Source: Rhodococcoides kyotonense (GTDB lineage Bacteria; Actinomycetota; Actinomycetes; Mycobacteriales; Mycobacteriaceae). From it: a stretch of 64,000 nucleotides of DNA. The stretch lies in contig NZ_FZOW01000007.1 in NCBI RefSeq assembly GCF_900188125.1, positions 124,001-188,000 of the forward strand, given 5' to 3'. Positions 40,405-49,348 of the stretch are shown piece by piece. Position numbers and translations under genes: made by a program. Within the stretch, counting starts at the first letter, position 1, and every line of letters begins with the position of its first letter. The notes beneath the pieces are model-generated. The model searched no databases, had not been told where the DNA came from, and saw only the letters and a list, made by a program, of their open reading frames with translations.

Positions 40405-42108
40405 GTGGGCGTAGTTCAAATCAATCAAATTCGTCGGCGTCTACATGAAACCACACATCCGCATGTGGACGTGTCTGACGTCTCGTCACAGTCCGACGAT
40501 AACGTCGAGCAGATGCGACTCAGCCGCTCGCTTGCCGCGTTCGTTCTGACAAAGGTTACCGGTCTGGCGGCCACAGACGCTGCGGCTGCGATTACCGACG
40601 GTTCAGGGGACAACGGGATCGACGCGATCGCGATCGTCGGGACCGAGCGGCCTAGGTTGATCGTCGTCCAGTCTAAATGGTCGGACTCTGGCAAGAACGG
40701 CGCCAGCTTGACGGACATGATGAAGTTTCAGCGAGGCCTTGATGACCTAGTTTCGTTTCGATGGTCGCGTTTTAACGATAAAGTAACCAGCCGAAGTGCC
40801 GAGATCGACGAAGCTGTCAACGATCCAAACGTACGTATCGAAGCAATTTTTGCATCTATGGGCGCTCCACCACTGTCCGAGGATGTCAGCACGCACATGA
40901 CGGACTACCTTGCCGAGTTGAATGACACGAGTGAAATTGCATCTTTCAACTACCTAAGTCAGACGGATTTGCACCGTCTATTGATCGAGGAGACGCTGTC
41001 TAAAGATATAGATCTAACCGTTGATGTTTCCGATTGGGGAAAGCTTGAGGGTCCCCCTGCCGCAATTTATGGACACGTTAGTGGAGCCGCCGTTGCTTCG
41101 TGGCTTGCCGACAATGGCGAAGGCCTCCTGGCGCGAAATGTACGTGTTGTTCTCGGCGATACCGAAGTGAATAATTCGGTAGTCGAGACAGTTATCGAGA
41201 GCCCCAAAAATTTCTGGTACTTCAATAACGGCATAACCGTGCTATGCGACTCGGTGGGCAAAGCCCCCGTTGGCGGAACGGAGCGTCGGCAGGGAACCTT
41301 CGAGTTCCGAGGGGTCAGCGTGGTTAATGGCGCCCAAACCGTCGGAAGTCTTCACCGCGCCGCGAAGCTCGGAAAAGCCTCAGAGCTAGACAATGTCCGA
41401 GTTATGGTGCGCTTTATCTCCTTGGAAGCGTCAGATGATGAGTTTGCAAAGCGCGTGACGCGGGCAACAAACACGCAAAATCTCATAGGCGGACGAGATT
41501 TTGTAGGTCTAGACCCGACACAAAAACGGCTCGCTGACGAGTTCTCTGTCGAGGGACTGAAGTACGTCGTACGAAACGGTGAAACACGACCGAGTCCCGA
41601 GGAGGGGTGTGAGTTCACCGAGGCTGCCATAGCGCTTGCGTGCGCGCAATCCGCGTCGCTCGCCGCGCAGGCCAAGAGAGAGGTCAGTCGCCTCTGGGAC
41701 GACACATCGAAGGCACCCTATAAGATTCTCTTTAATCCGACGGTGTCCTACCTCAGGATATGGCGAGCCGTCCAGATCTTGCGTGTTGTCGACACAGAAC
41801 TCGCACCGACTCGAGCCTCGTCCAACACACGGAAGAAGGGCTATGCGATTCACGGGAACCGCCTGCTCACTCACATTGTCTTCAAACGCATCCCTGCTTC
41901 AAAACTTGAAGACCACGACTACGACTGGACACAAGCCGTGAATCTCGCCCGATCGGTTGTGAAGAGCACGTTTGAGTCACTGTTCAAAATCGGAGAGGAG
42001 CAGTACGGCGGGTACACGGCAATTCTATTCAAGAATGTAGCTAAGACGGAACACCTCACCAAGCTCGTGCTCATCGACATTGCAACTCCGGCAGTTCACA
42101 AGAATTGA
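40405..42108 (+). CDS. AIPR-domain abortive-infection protein
   Basis: 567 residues from a GTG preceded by AGGAG. The N-terminal ~110 residues contain GSGDNGIDAIAIVG and RLIVVQSKW, a Mrr-like PD-(D/E)xK nuclease pattern (Asp ... Gln-Ser-Lys). The AIPR core has NFWYFNNGITVLCDSVG, RGVSVVNGAQTVGSLHRA and VRFISLEASDDEFAKRV, matching the abortive-phage-resistance family. C-terminal helices complete the protein. AIPR proteins accompany restriction systems and are thought to act after restriction is evaded. It is divergent from the DpnII-like pair and AT-richer than the chromosomal genes. Confidence 0.85.
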   Translation: MGVVQINQIRRRLHETTHPHVDVSDVSSQSDDNVEQMRLSRSLAAFVLTKVTGLAATDAAAAITDGSGDNGIDAIAIVGTERPRLIVVQSKWSDSGKNGASLTDMMKFQRGLDDLVSFRWSRFNDKVTSRSAEIDEAVNDPNVRIEAIFASMGAPPLSEDVSTHMTDYLAELNDTSEIASFNYLSQTDLHRLLIEETLSKDIDLTVDVSDWGKLEGPPAAIYGHVSGAAVASWLADNGEGLLARNVRVVLGDTEVNNSVVETVIESPKNFWYFNNGITVLCDSVGKAPVGGTERRQGTFEFRGVSVVNGAQTVGSLHRAAKLGKASELDNVRVMVRFISLEASDDEFAKRVTRATNTQNLIGGRDFVGLDPTQKRLADEFSVEGLKYVVRNGETRPSPEEGCEFTEAAIALACAQSASLAAQAKREVSRLWDDTSKAPYKILFNPTVSYLRIWRAVQILRVVDTELAPTRASSNTRKKGYAIHGNRLLTHIVFKRIPASKLEDHDYDWTQAVNLARSVVKSTFESLFKIGEEQYGGYTAILFKNVAKTEHLTKLVLIDIATPAVHKN

Positions 42109-42506
42109 GAGACGATTGGTGGTTGGCGTGAATCAACATCCGAGTCTTCCAAAAAATGCGCCCAACGCTGATGCAAGGCAGTCGCAACATCCGTGACTTC
42201 CGCTACGTGACGCCTTAACCTCGATTTTGTCTCCTCGGTGATATGTGGGCCCGAACGGGTCGAGATGGGCTCAGAACACTTTGGTGACCGCAGCACAAAC
42301 CGAGGGGTTGATCCTCGGTCCGACCTACACGGCTCGCACGCTCGCCGGTCCGAGCGCTGTGGAGAATCAGTCTTGGGGACACGACCGTGTTGCTCGCCGG
42401 AGGCGGCGTTCCCGGACTGTTTGGTCGCCGCAGGTCCAGCGCATCTCGAGCTGCGCCTGGGAGTCTGCCGTCCGGACGTGTCGGTGCGGGATGCCAGGAT
42501 GGTCGC
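42109..42506. other. spacer at the right edge of the defence island
   Basis: No supported gene. The first ~130 bases keep the island composition and the rest is high-GC. ACCGAGG (42299-42305) and CCTCGGT (42313-42319) form a short hairpin. No tRNA or direct repeat of the left edge was seen. Confidence 0.5.
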
Positions 42507-43280
42507 ATGTCATTTCTCGACGAAGGTTTCACGCCGCCGGAGGCCTGTGTGCAGTGGTGCCAGCTGCGCAGCTATGACCTGCACGTGCTCGACGACGGCG
42601 TCCTCGTCGACCTCGACTGGTGGAACACCCACCTCGAGCGTGCAGGGCATGACATACGGCTGCGTGGACGCAACCTCGATGGCGCGATCGTGTCGCACGG
42701 CGCAGCGACGGTGCAGCGCAACGATCTTCGTATCGACACCGAACTCGCCGAGGGTGAGCACAAGTCGCTGGGCCTGCTGTTCCTCTGTGCCGCATGGCAG
42801 GGCAGCCACAAGAACCGCAAGGCGATGCGACGCTTCCCCGACGTCAAGGACCCCCACCTGGCCCGCCCAGAACTGAACCCCGTCGCGAAGACGCTGGCGG
42901 TTCTCGACCGATGCATCAAGGACCGCGTCGTACCTGAGCTGCCGAACGGGTCGTGGTCCGGCTGGCCCGATACTCCGGGTGTCGGAATGTCGTTGATGGC
43001 AACGTTCTTGTGGGCGGCCAAGGCGTCGGTCGCTGGTGGCCGGGCCCAGCTGATCGATCAGTTCGGCGTCTCCACGCTCATCCACGAAGGCTGGCTGGAG
43101 GATCCGGCGGTCACGGGATTCACACGACGCCGCTACGACCGGTACGTCGAACTGCTCTCGTCATGGGCCACCGATATCGGGACCAGTCCCGAACTCGTCG
43201 AGATGTGGCTCGTGCAGCGGTGGAGCGCCCGCGTCCGCGAAGCGCGGGATGGGCGTCTCGCCGAGCCGACGTTGTTCTGA
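42507..43280 (+). CDS. unknown 257-residue protein
   Basis: Starts at ATG 42507 (MSFLDEGFTPPEACVQWCQ); the frame upstream to 42387 lacks a protein-like sequence. Soluble, Trp- and Arg-rich, helical in the C-terminal half (FTRRRYDRYVELLSSWATDI, GTSPELVEMWLVQRW). That part is faintly like the helical segment of OGG-fold proteins, but no catalytic motif is present, so I leave it unassigned. It is separated from the convergent DUF1761 gene by a perfect hairpin. Confidence 0.65.
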   Translation: MSFLDEGFTPPEACVQWCQLRSYDLHVLDDGVLVDLDWWNTHLERAGHDIRLRGRNLDGAIVSHGAATVQRNDLRIDTELAEGEHKSLGLLFLCAAWQGSHKNRKAMRRFPDVKDPHLARPELNPVAKTLAVLDRCIKDRVVPELPNGSWSGWPDTPGVGMSLMATFLWAAKASVAGGRAQLIDQFGVSTLIHEGWLEDPAVTGFTRRRYDRYVELLSSWATDIGTSPELVEMWLVQRWSARVREARDGRLAEPTLF

Positions 43281-43281
43281 G

Positions 43282-43314
43282 AGCTCGTCCGCAGCTTCCA
43301 ACAGCGGACGAGCT
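43282..43314. terminator. bidirectional hairpin between convergent genes
   Basis: AGCTCGTCCGC (43282-43292) pairs perfectly with GCGGACGAGCT (43304-43314) over an 11-base loop, exactly between the two stops (43280 and 43323). Confidence 0.75.
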
Positions 43315-43322
43315 GCCGTCAC

Positions 43323-43739
43323 TCAAGTCCACACGGTGAGAATGCCGGCCGAAACGACCGTGCAGACAATGAAGTACGGCGCGTTGATCAGCGTGTACAG
43401 CAGTGGGCGAGGGAAGTTCGGATTGATCGCGATGTTCAGAGTCTGGGCAACGAGATAGCCGACGCTGACGATCAGTCCGAAGACGATTCCGTCGCCGAGA
43501 GCTTGCACGTCGAGTGCACGCAGGAGAACTGCAGTGGTGACGACGACTACGAGGCTCGAAATCAGCGGTCCCACAATGAAAATCGGGCCAGGCTTGGGTA
43601 ATTCGGTGGTCTCGTTGCCGAGGGCGACCTTGTATGGTTTCGCAACGATCGCGGTGAAGTAGAGGCCACCGAGGACCGCGAACACGAGGGTCGAGACGAT
43701 GACGGCGAACCAGTTGATGTCGGACAAGACGTCGAACAT
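43323..43739 (-). CDS. DUF1761-family membrane protein
   Basis: 138 residues from ATG 43739 with AAGGAG upstream; the frame reaching 43859 overlaps the divergent regulator. Four membrane helices, starting INWFAVIVSTLVFAVLGGLY, and a C-terminal NAPYFIVCTVVSAGILTVW. DUF1761 proteins are small integral membrane proteins of unknown role. It is divergent from a WYL regulator, a common arrangement that suggests control by it. Confidence 0.85.
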   Translation of the reverse strand: MFDVLSDINWFAVIVSTLVFAVLGGLYFTAIVAKPYKVALGNETTELPKPGPIFIVGPLISSLVVVVTTAVLLRALDVQALGDGIVFGLIVSVGYLVAQTLNIAINPNFPRPLLYTLINAPYFIVCTVVSAGILTVWT

Positions 43740-43846
43740 GAAGAGTGCTCCTTGTGTGAAGTACGCGGCCTGAAGATCTCCGCCTACGACAACCCTCGCA
43801 CCCGTGTAGGTCAGGTTCGGTCCTATACAGAAACTAGTGTCGAGAC

Positions 43847-44854
43847 ATGACGACCACATCTCGGTTACTGAGTCTGCTGTCGCTGTTGCAGACCCGCCGC
43901 GACTGGCCGGGTTCGGTACTGGCGGAGAGACTCGAGATCAGTCCCCGCACGGTGCGCCGCGACGTCGATCGCCTCCGCGAGATGGGCTACAGCATCCACG
44001 CGACGATGGGACCGGAAGGCGGGTACCGCCTCGACGCCGGGAGCGAACTTCCGCCACTGCTCTTCGACGACGACCAGGTCATCGCCCTCGCCGTATCCCT
44101 GCAAGCCGCGACAGTCACCGGCGTCGGTATCGAAGAGGCCGCGATGCGCGCTCTCACCACCGTTCGACAAGTCATGCCGTCGCGACTCCGTCACCGTTTG
44201 GACGCGCTCGAATTCACGACGATGCCCAGCCGGTCCGGTGACGCCCCGTCCGACACCGTAGCCCCGGAAGTACTGATTGCCCTGTCGACTGCAGCTCGCG
44301 CCCGGGAAGTGCTGCGCTTCGACTACGCACCCCATCGCGACGACGGTTCGAACGACTCCATACCCCCACGCAGGGTCGAACCGCACCACCTGGTGACCTC
44401 CCACGGACGCTGGTACCTCGTCGGTTGGGACCTCGACCGCAACGACTGGCGTCTGTTCCGCGCCGACCGCATCACTCCCCGAACCCCGACCGGACCGCGC
44501 TTCGTTCCCCGAGAAATCCCCGGCGGCGATGTCGCAGAATATGTTTCGGCCCGATTCAAAGGCTCCCCACAGGCCAACCAGTGGCCGTGCACCGGGAAAG
44601 TGATACTCCACCGACCGGCCGACTACGTCCGCCCCTTCGCCGACGACGGCATCGTCGAAGACCTCGGGCAGGACCGGTGCAGCCTACAAGCCGGCTCCTG
44701 GTCCTGGGTGGCCCTCGCCGCATCACTCAACCGCTTCGACACCGACATCGAAGTGCTCTACCCACAGGAACTCAAGAACGCATTCGGTCAACTCGCCGCC
44801 CGCAATTCGGCAACGGGTAGGTCATCGTCGAAGTCGCGCGGTTCGCATGAGTGA
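43847..44854 (+). CDS. WYL-domain transcriptional regulator (HTH_11 type)
   Basis: 335 residues. N-terminal HTH_11: RLLSLLSLLQTRRDWPGSVL, LEISPRTVRRDVDRLREMGY, IHATMGPEGGYRLDAGS. The WYL domain (about residues 140-220) contains RRVEPHHLVTSHGRWYLVGW and DWRLFRADRI, and a WCX-type C-terminal region follows. WYL domains bind nucleotides or single-stranded nucleic acid and control a wide range of genes. It is divergent from the DUF1761 gene, its likely target. Confidence 0.9.
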   Translation: MTTTSRLLSLLSLLQTRRDWPGSVLAERLEISPRTVRRDVDRLREMGYSIHATMGPEGGYRLDAGSELPPLLFDDDQVIALAVSLQAATVTGVGIEEAAMRALTTVRQVMPSRLRHRLDALEFTTMPSRSGDAPSDTVAPEVLIALSTAARAREVLRFDYAPHRDDGSNDSIPPRRVEPHHLVTSHGRWYLVGWDLDRNDWRLFRADRITPRTPTGPRFVPREIPGGDVAEYVSARFKGSPQANQWPCTGKVILHRPADYVRPFADDGIVEDLGQDRCSLQAGSWSWVALAASLNRFDTDIEVLYPQELKNAFGQLAARNSATGRSSSKSRGSHE

Positions 44855-44909
44855 GCGATAGCATCCAATTGCCGTCGACGAGTGCACTATCCGACCCCGA
44901 GGGGAACCC

Positions 44910-45533
44910 GTGACACTGACTCACTCCGCACAGCACAGGGAGCGGGTGCCTGCCGAACACCGGGTGCTCGGCCTCGACCGTCGAACATTGCCACCCGCAC
45001 TGTTCGTCATCGCGGTGTTCTTCGTCTTCACCGTCATCGTGCCGCGGGTCGACGCGGCAATCAGATGGGACGACCCGGTGATCGCGGGCGAACAGCTCGC
45101 GCTCACCGACACCATCGTCGTCACCCCCACATCGGGCTGGGACGTCGAGACCGGATTCCGCGTCGGGGAAGATCAGAAAGCCGGGGAGGCAACCATCGCG
45201 GGCGACGGCGTCACCTTCCACGTAACGCCCGACTCCTTCGACGGCACGCCGACCGAACTACTCGACCAGACCGAGAAAGTCACCTCCCGCACCACCGACC
45301 CCACGTTCCGGGTCGACGGAGACCGAACCACTCTGACCACCACGAGCGGCGAGACGGGTGTCGTTCAGCCGTACAGCAGCGTTCGTAGCGACGGCATCGT
45401 CGCAGCCTTCGTCATCGACGGCACGGGACTGAAAGTCACCGCATACGGTGGGCCGACGCAGATGAGCGCGGCCGCCGACGACATTCGAGACATGATCCTC
45501 AGTATCCAGACCGTCGACGGGAATGCCTCATGA
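44910..45533 (+). CDS. single-span membrane protein coupled to PrsW
   Basis: 207 residues from a GTG. A short basic N terminus is followed by one membrane helix at about residues 28-48 (PPALFVIAVFFVFTVIV) and an extracytoplasmic beta-rich domain of ~155 residues (TPTSGWDVETGFRVGEDQ, TEKVTSRTTDPTFRVDGD). No known family. Its stop overlaps the PrsW-like start as ATGA. A membrane protein with one span and an outer domain is a possible substrate or sensor for the intramembrane protease. Confidence 0.75.
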   Translation: MTLTHSAQHRERVPAEHRVLGLDRRTLPPALFVIAVFFVFTVIVPRVDAAIRWDDPVIAGEQLALTDTIVVTPTSGWDVETGFRVGEDQKAGEATIAGDGVTFHVTPDSFDGTPTELLDQTEKVTSRTTDPTFRVDGDRTTLTTTSGETGVVQPYSSVRSDGIVAAFVIDGTGLKVTAYGGPTQMSAAADDIRDMILSIQTVDGNAS

Positions 45534-46720
45534 GCGACACCGACATTGACACTGACACGGGTGCCGCACAGCGTCGCGCCGAGGCAATCGAGGTTTCAGG
45601 GTGGGGTGAGAGATTCGAATTCGTTAAGCCCCACAATCTGTCGTTCTGGGTCTTCATCGCCCTCACCGCTGTCGGGGCGTTCCAAGCCTGGGCGTTCTTC
45701 GCACCGGGAGCCGGGTTCTACGCCGGTGGGTTCGCCGTAGCGGCGGTGCTCTGCGGCTTGTGCGGACTGGCCTGGTTCGCGTGGTTCCGGCACATCGACC
45801 GGTGGGAACGTCAGCCCGGCCGACTCGTTCTCGCCGCACTGCTATGGGGAGCCATCCCCGCGACGTTCGCCTTCGCGATGACGGTCAACACGGCGATGCT
45901 CGGCATCTATCCGAAACTCTTCGGGCAGGTGTGGAGTGCCAACTGGGCTGCGGGCTTCACCGCTCCGATCACCGAGGAAGCGGCGAAGCTCTGCGGCTTC
46001 ATCCTGCTGATGAGCCTTGCCCCGCGGTTGATTCGGACAGCCAACGACGGTCTCATCATCGGCGCGTTCATCGGTCTGGGATTCGCGGTCTTCGAGGACT
46101 TCCTCTACGCGGCCAACGCGACTGCAGGACAGTTCGGGACGGACCCTGTCGGCAACGCCGTCCAGATGTCGTTCACGCGCATCGCCGTCAGCTTCGTCTC
46201 CCACCCACTCTTCAGCGCACTGGTCTGCGCCGGCGCCCTGTACCTCATCGGGACCAAAGCCCAGCCTCGACGAGTCGGACTCGGACTTGCCTTCGTGGCA
46301 ACCGGGATGTTCCTACACTTCACGTGGGATGACGCCGGCGGTATCGGCGGCGGGAACGGACTCGCAACATTCGGTGCGATGTTCGGGTCGATCGTCCTCG
46401 GATTCACGGTGTTGACCATCGCTTTTCGTCGAGCAGCGCCGCGAGAGCATCAATTCGTGCGCGACATCCTCGCGCCCGAGGTCGAAGCGGGACACCTGAC
46501 CGCCGTGGAAGTCGACGGCGTGCTGGCCAAGAAGGCGCGTAAGGCATTCAGGAAAGCCGCCCCCGACCGACGGGCCCGCCGTGCGCGAAAGCACCTTCGT
46601 CGCGCGGTACTCGACCTCGCACATGACGTCGCACGGGACAAAGGTGCGGATACCGACGCAGTCCGCCACTCCCGCGCGGAAGTGGAGCGGCTGCGTGAGA
46701 AGAGCGGGCTCAGAACATGA
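45530..46720 (+). CDS. PrsW-family intramembrane metalloprotease
   Basis: 396 residues with about eight membrane helices. Motifs of the PrsW/CAAX-protease-like active site are present: APITEEAAKLCGF (EExxK), GAFIGLGFAVFEDFLY (FxxxED) and VSHPLFSALV (His). The last ~110 residues form a charged cytoplasmic helical tail (RKAAPDRRARRARKHLRR). PrsW cleaves anti-sigma factors at site 1 in Bacillus; the substrate here is unknown. It ends 8 bases from the convergent acyl-CoA dehydrogenase. Confidence 0.9.
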   Translation: MSDTDIDTDTGAAQRRAEAIEVSGWGERFEFVKPHNLSFWVFIALTAVGAFQAWAFFAPGAGFYAGGFAVAAVLCGLCGLAWFAWFRHIDRWERQPGRLVLAALLWGAIPATFAFAMTVNTAMLGIYPKLFGQVWSANWAAGFTAPITEEAAKLCGFILLMSLAPRLIRTANDGLIIGAFIGLGFAVFEDFLYAANATAGQFGTDPVGNAVQMSFTRIAVSFVSHPLFSALVCAGALYLIGTKAQPRRVGLGLAFVATGMFLHFTWDDAGGIGGGNGLATFGAMFGSIVLGFTVLTIAFRRAAPREHQFVRDILAPEVEAGHLTAVEVDGVLAKKARKAFRKAAPDRRARRARKHLRRAVLDLAHDVARDKGADTDAVRHSRAEVERLREKSGLRT

Positions 46721-46727
46721 TCGCCGC

Positions 46728-48686
46728 CTAGCCGCGCTCGTCTCCGACCGGGGTCGAGACGGAGTACGGCCTCGATACGTTGTCGACTTTCGATGCCCCT
46801 GGTTCCCAATGCGAGATCCATGGGCCGGTGCCCTCACTCTGGTCGAGTACACCTCCCTCCATCCAGGTGTAGGTGCCGTCGAGCAGACCGGACGCGATGT
46901 GGTGGTCGGTGTCGTCGGTGTTCTGCCACAGAGCATCGAACAGTTTCTCCACACGGAGTGTGGATTGCTCGCAGAATGCCGCTGCCAGCGCGTAGGACGC
47001 TTCGCCTTGTACGGCGTCGTCGACTCGCTGGCTTTCTGCGCGGACGATCACCGCGGACATCGCGAACAACTCGGCGCCGATATCCACGATGCGGCCGAGG
47101 AACCCTTGCCGATACTCCAGCTTGGCCTGCCACCGTGCCATGCCGTACAGCATCGAGCGGGCCAGTTTGCGCGAACTGCGTTCGACGAATCTGAGATGTG
47201 TTGCCAGGGAACAGAACTCGCTGTACGACGTCGGAAGCTGCCCCTTGCCCGCGACGAGCTGCGGCATCCACTTGGCGTAGAACTTGCCGGCCTTGCCCGC
47301 GGCCTTCGCCTTCGTATTCAGATCTGCCTTCGGGTTCACCAGATCGCCTGCCGCAACGAGGTGCGCGTCGGACGCCTCACGTGCGACGAGCAACCGCATG
47401 ATTTCGCTCGATCCCTCGAAGATTCGGTTGATCCGCATGTCGCGGAGCAACTGCTCGGCGCCGAAAGCTCGCTCGCCGCGAGCTTTGAGCGAATCGGCTG
47501 TCTCGTATCCGCGTCCGCCTCGGATCTGCACCAACTCGTCGGCGACGAGCCATGCCATCTCGCTGGACCACAGCTTCGCGAGCGCCGCCTCGATCCTGAT
47601 GTCGTTACGACCCTCGTCGGCCATCTGCCCGGACAGATCGAGGACAGCTTCGAGCGCGTAGTTGGTTGCCGCGATGAACGACAATTTGCTTTCGACTGCC
47701 GCGTGCTTGCCCACCGGTCGGCCCCACTGCACGCGCTCTGCTGACCATTCACGTGCGATCTTCTGGCTGAGCTTGCCTGCTGCCGAGCACATCGCGGGAA
47801 TCGCGAGTCGGCCGGCGTTCAGCGTGGTCAGCGCGATCTTCAGGCCGTCACCTTCACGTCCGATCAAGTTCTCCTTCGGCACGCGGACCTTGTGCATTCG
47901 GGTGACGCCGTTTTCGATTCCGCGGAGGCCCATGAACCTGTTGCGCCGTTCGACAGTGATGCCAGGCGAGGTGGCCTCGACGACGAATGCCGAGATACCG
48001 CCGCGATGGCCCTCGCTCTTGGGTACACGTGCCATCACGACCAGCAACTCCGCGACGACCCCATTAGTGGTCCACAGCTTCACACCGTCCAGTTCGTAGG
48101 CGTCGCCGTCCTCGATCGGGACCGCGGCGCTCGCCATGCGAGCGGGATCGGATCCGACGTCCGGTTCCGTCAGCAGGAATGCCGAGATCGCGCCCTTCGC
48201 GCACCGCGGCAAGAACCGCGCCTTCTGCTCCGGCGTGCCGGCGAGCTTCAGCGGCTCGGGTACACCGATCGACTGATGGGCCGACATGAGCGCGCCGAGG
48301 GATGCGTGCACCGAGCTGATCAGCATCAATGCCCTGTTGTAGGCGACCTGGGAGAGACCGACTCCGCCGTATTCCTCGGAGATCTTCAGACCGAAGCACC
48401 CGAGTTCTGCGAACCCTCGCACGTACTCGTCGGGGATCCGTTCCTCACGTTCGATCACCGAGCCATCCAGCGCGGCGCAGTAGGCGGCGAGTTTCTCCAG
48501 GAAGAGTTCGCCCTTCGCTGCGTCCTCCGGCGTCGGTTTCGGATAGGGATGCACCAAGTCGAGTTGGAATCTGCCGAGGAACAGTTCTTTGCAGAACGAA
48601 GGTTTGTCCCACCCTTCGGTTCGCGACTCCTCAGCGAGAGCTCTCGACTGTTCTTCGGTTACGTTCGACTTCTGAGTGGCCACCAT
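46728..48686 (-). CDS. long-form acyl-CoA dehydrogenase
   Basis: 652 residues, the long actinobacterial type with an extra C-terminal domain. AFLLTEPDVGSDPARMAS, the mid-domain KLWTTNGVVAELLVVMAR, and RINRIFEGSSEIMRLLVA with the catalytic-Glu/FAD region are clear. It oxidises an acyl-CoA to the 2-enoyl-CoA with FAD and passes electrons to ETF. The ATG at 48686 has TAGGAGGAG at 8 bases. A TetR-like 12-bp palindrome lies 82 bases upstream. It is monocistronic and convergent with PrsW. Confidence 0.93.
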   Translation of the reverse strand: MVATQKSNVTEEQSRALAEESRTEGWDKPSFCKELFLGRFQLDLVHPYPKPTPEDAAKGELFLEKLAAYCAALDGSVIEREERIPDEYVRGFAELGCFGLKISEEYGGVGLSQVAYNRALMLISSVHASLGALMSAHQSIGVPEPLKLAGTPEQKARFLPRCAKGAISAFLLTEPDVGSDPARMASAAVPIEDGDAYELDGVKLWTTNGVVAELLVVMARVPKSEGHRGGISAFVVEATSPGITVERRNRFMGLRGIENGVTRMHKVRVPKENLIGREGDGLKIALTTLNAGRLAIPAMCSAAGKLSQKIAREWSAERVQWGRPVGKHAAVESKLSFIAATNYALEAVLDLSGQMADEGRNDIRIEAALAKLWSSEMAWLVADELVQIRGGRGYETADSLKARGERAFGAEQLLRDMRINRIFEGSSEIMRLLVAREASDAHLVAAGDLVNPKADLNTKAKAAGKAGKFYAKWMPQLVAGKGQLPTSYSEFCSLATHLRFVERSSRKLARSMLYGMARWQAKLEYRQGFLGRIVDIGAELFAMSAVIVRAESQRVDDAVQGEASYALAAAFCEQSTLRVEKLFDALWQNTDDTDHHIASGLLDGTYTWMEGGVLDQSEGTGPWISHWEPGASKVDNVSRPYSVSTPVGDERG

Positions 48687-49142
48687 CTCGACTCCTCCTA
48701 AGCGATCGGCTGTGAAGTCGAGTGTTCTCCTTTCCGAGCAGCTGCGGACCGAAACGGGAGGTGGTGTTACCGATCGGTAGCGATCGGCCGATTGAACACT
48801 ACTAGTGCAAACAGAAGGTACGGGCCGCTAACCATTCCCAAAGCGTCATGCCAAGCCCGAGGAGTCAATGGCTTGTTCCCCTTCCCATGGCTGCACTTCG
48901 CCTCAAGTATCTAAAAGTCGCAACGACATTCGCCAGCGTAGGAACGAGAAACCATCGTTGCCTGTCGCTGGCAGACGGCCATAGACGTTTTCGAACGCTG
49001 CGATGTGATTTTCCCGACGATCGAAACTGACGGGTTGTTCATCCGAACTTGGCGCCTGCCCTAGGACAGAGAGTCCATCGATAACCGCAGCATTGGTCGA
49101 CCTGCAGACCAGGTCGGCATCGCGCTGTTCACGTACGACCCG
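48687..49142. other. spacer with operator, otherwise empty
   Basis: About 450 bases upstream of the acyl-CoA dehydrogenase. Apart from the palindrome at 48768-48779 I see no gene; short plus-strand frames lack ribosome sites and protein-like sequence. Base composition drops towards 49.0 kb, where a lower-GC segment begins. Confidence 0.5.
48768..48779. promoter_or_regulatory. palindrome TACCGATCGGTA, TetR-type operator
   Basis: A perfect 12-bp palindrome in the acyl-CoA dehydrogenase promoter. Sequences of this form are recognised by TetR-family fatty-acid or lipid regulators in actinobacteria. A partly similar CGATCGGCCG follows at about 48782. The regulator itself is not in the window. Confidence 0.55.
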
Positions 49143-49331
49143 GTGGGAGAGGTTCAGGCTTCGAACAAGATCACGAAGGCGTTCATTCAAACGAATGATG
49201 GACGAGCCAGGGTGTCATTCAAGCGAATGAACCTTCGCTCTCTTCTCTGGTCAAACGACATCCAACCTGCAGCAGCTTTTCTAGTTGGTCTCATCGCAAT
49301 CGGCGTGTTGTTCGCCTTGCTGTTGACCTGA
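49143..49331 (+). CDS. possible small tail-anchored membrane protein
   Basis: Up to 62 residues; the C-terminal AAAFLVGLIAIGVLFALLLT is a clear membrane helix. A shorter form from ATG 49227 (34 residues) is equally possible, and neither has a strong ribosome site. It lies 17 bases before the next membrane protein on the same strand and shares its lower GC, so the pair may be one unit. Confidence 0.4.
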   Translation: MGEVQASNKITKAFIQTNDGRARVSFKRMNLRSLLWSNDIQPAAAFLVGLIAIGVLFALLLT

Positions 49332-49348
49332 CACAGGATGATGACCAG

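Noticed and set aside
46581..48701. long plus-strand frames opposite the acyl-CoA dehydrogenase
   Set aside because: The minus-strand enzyme accounts for the region; these are shadows.
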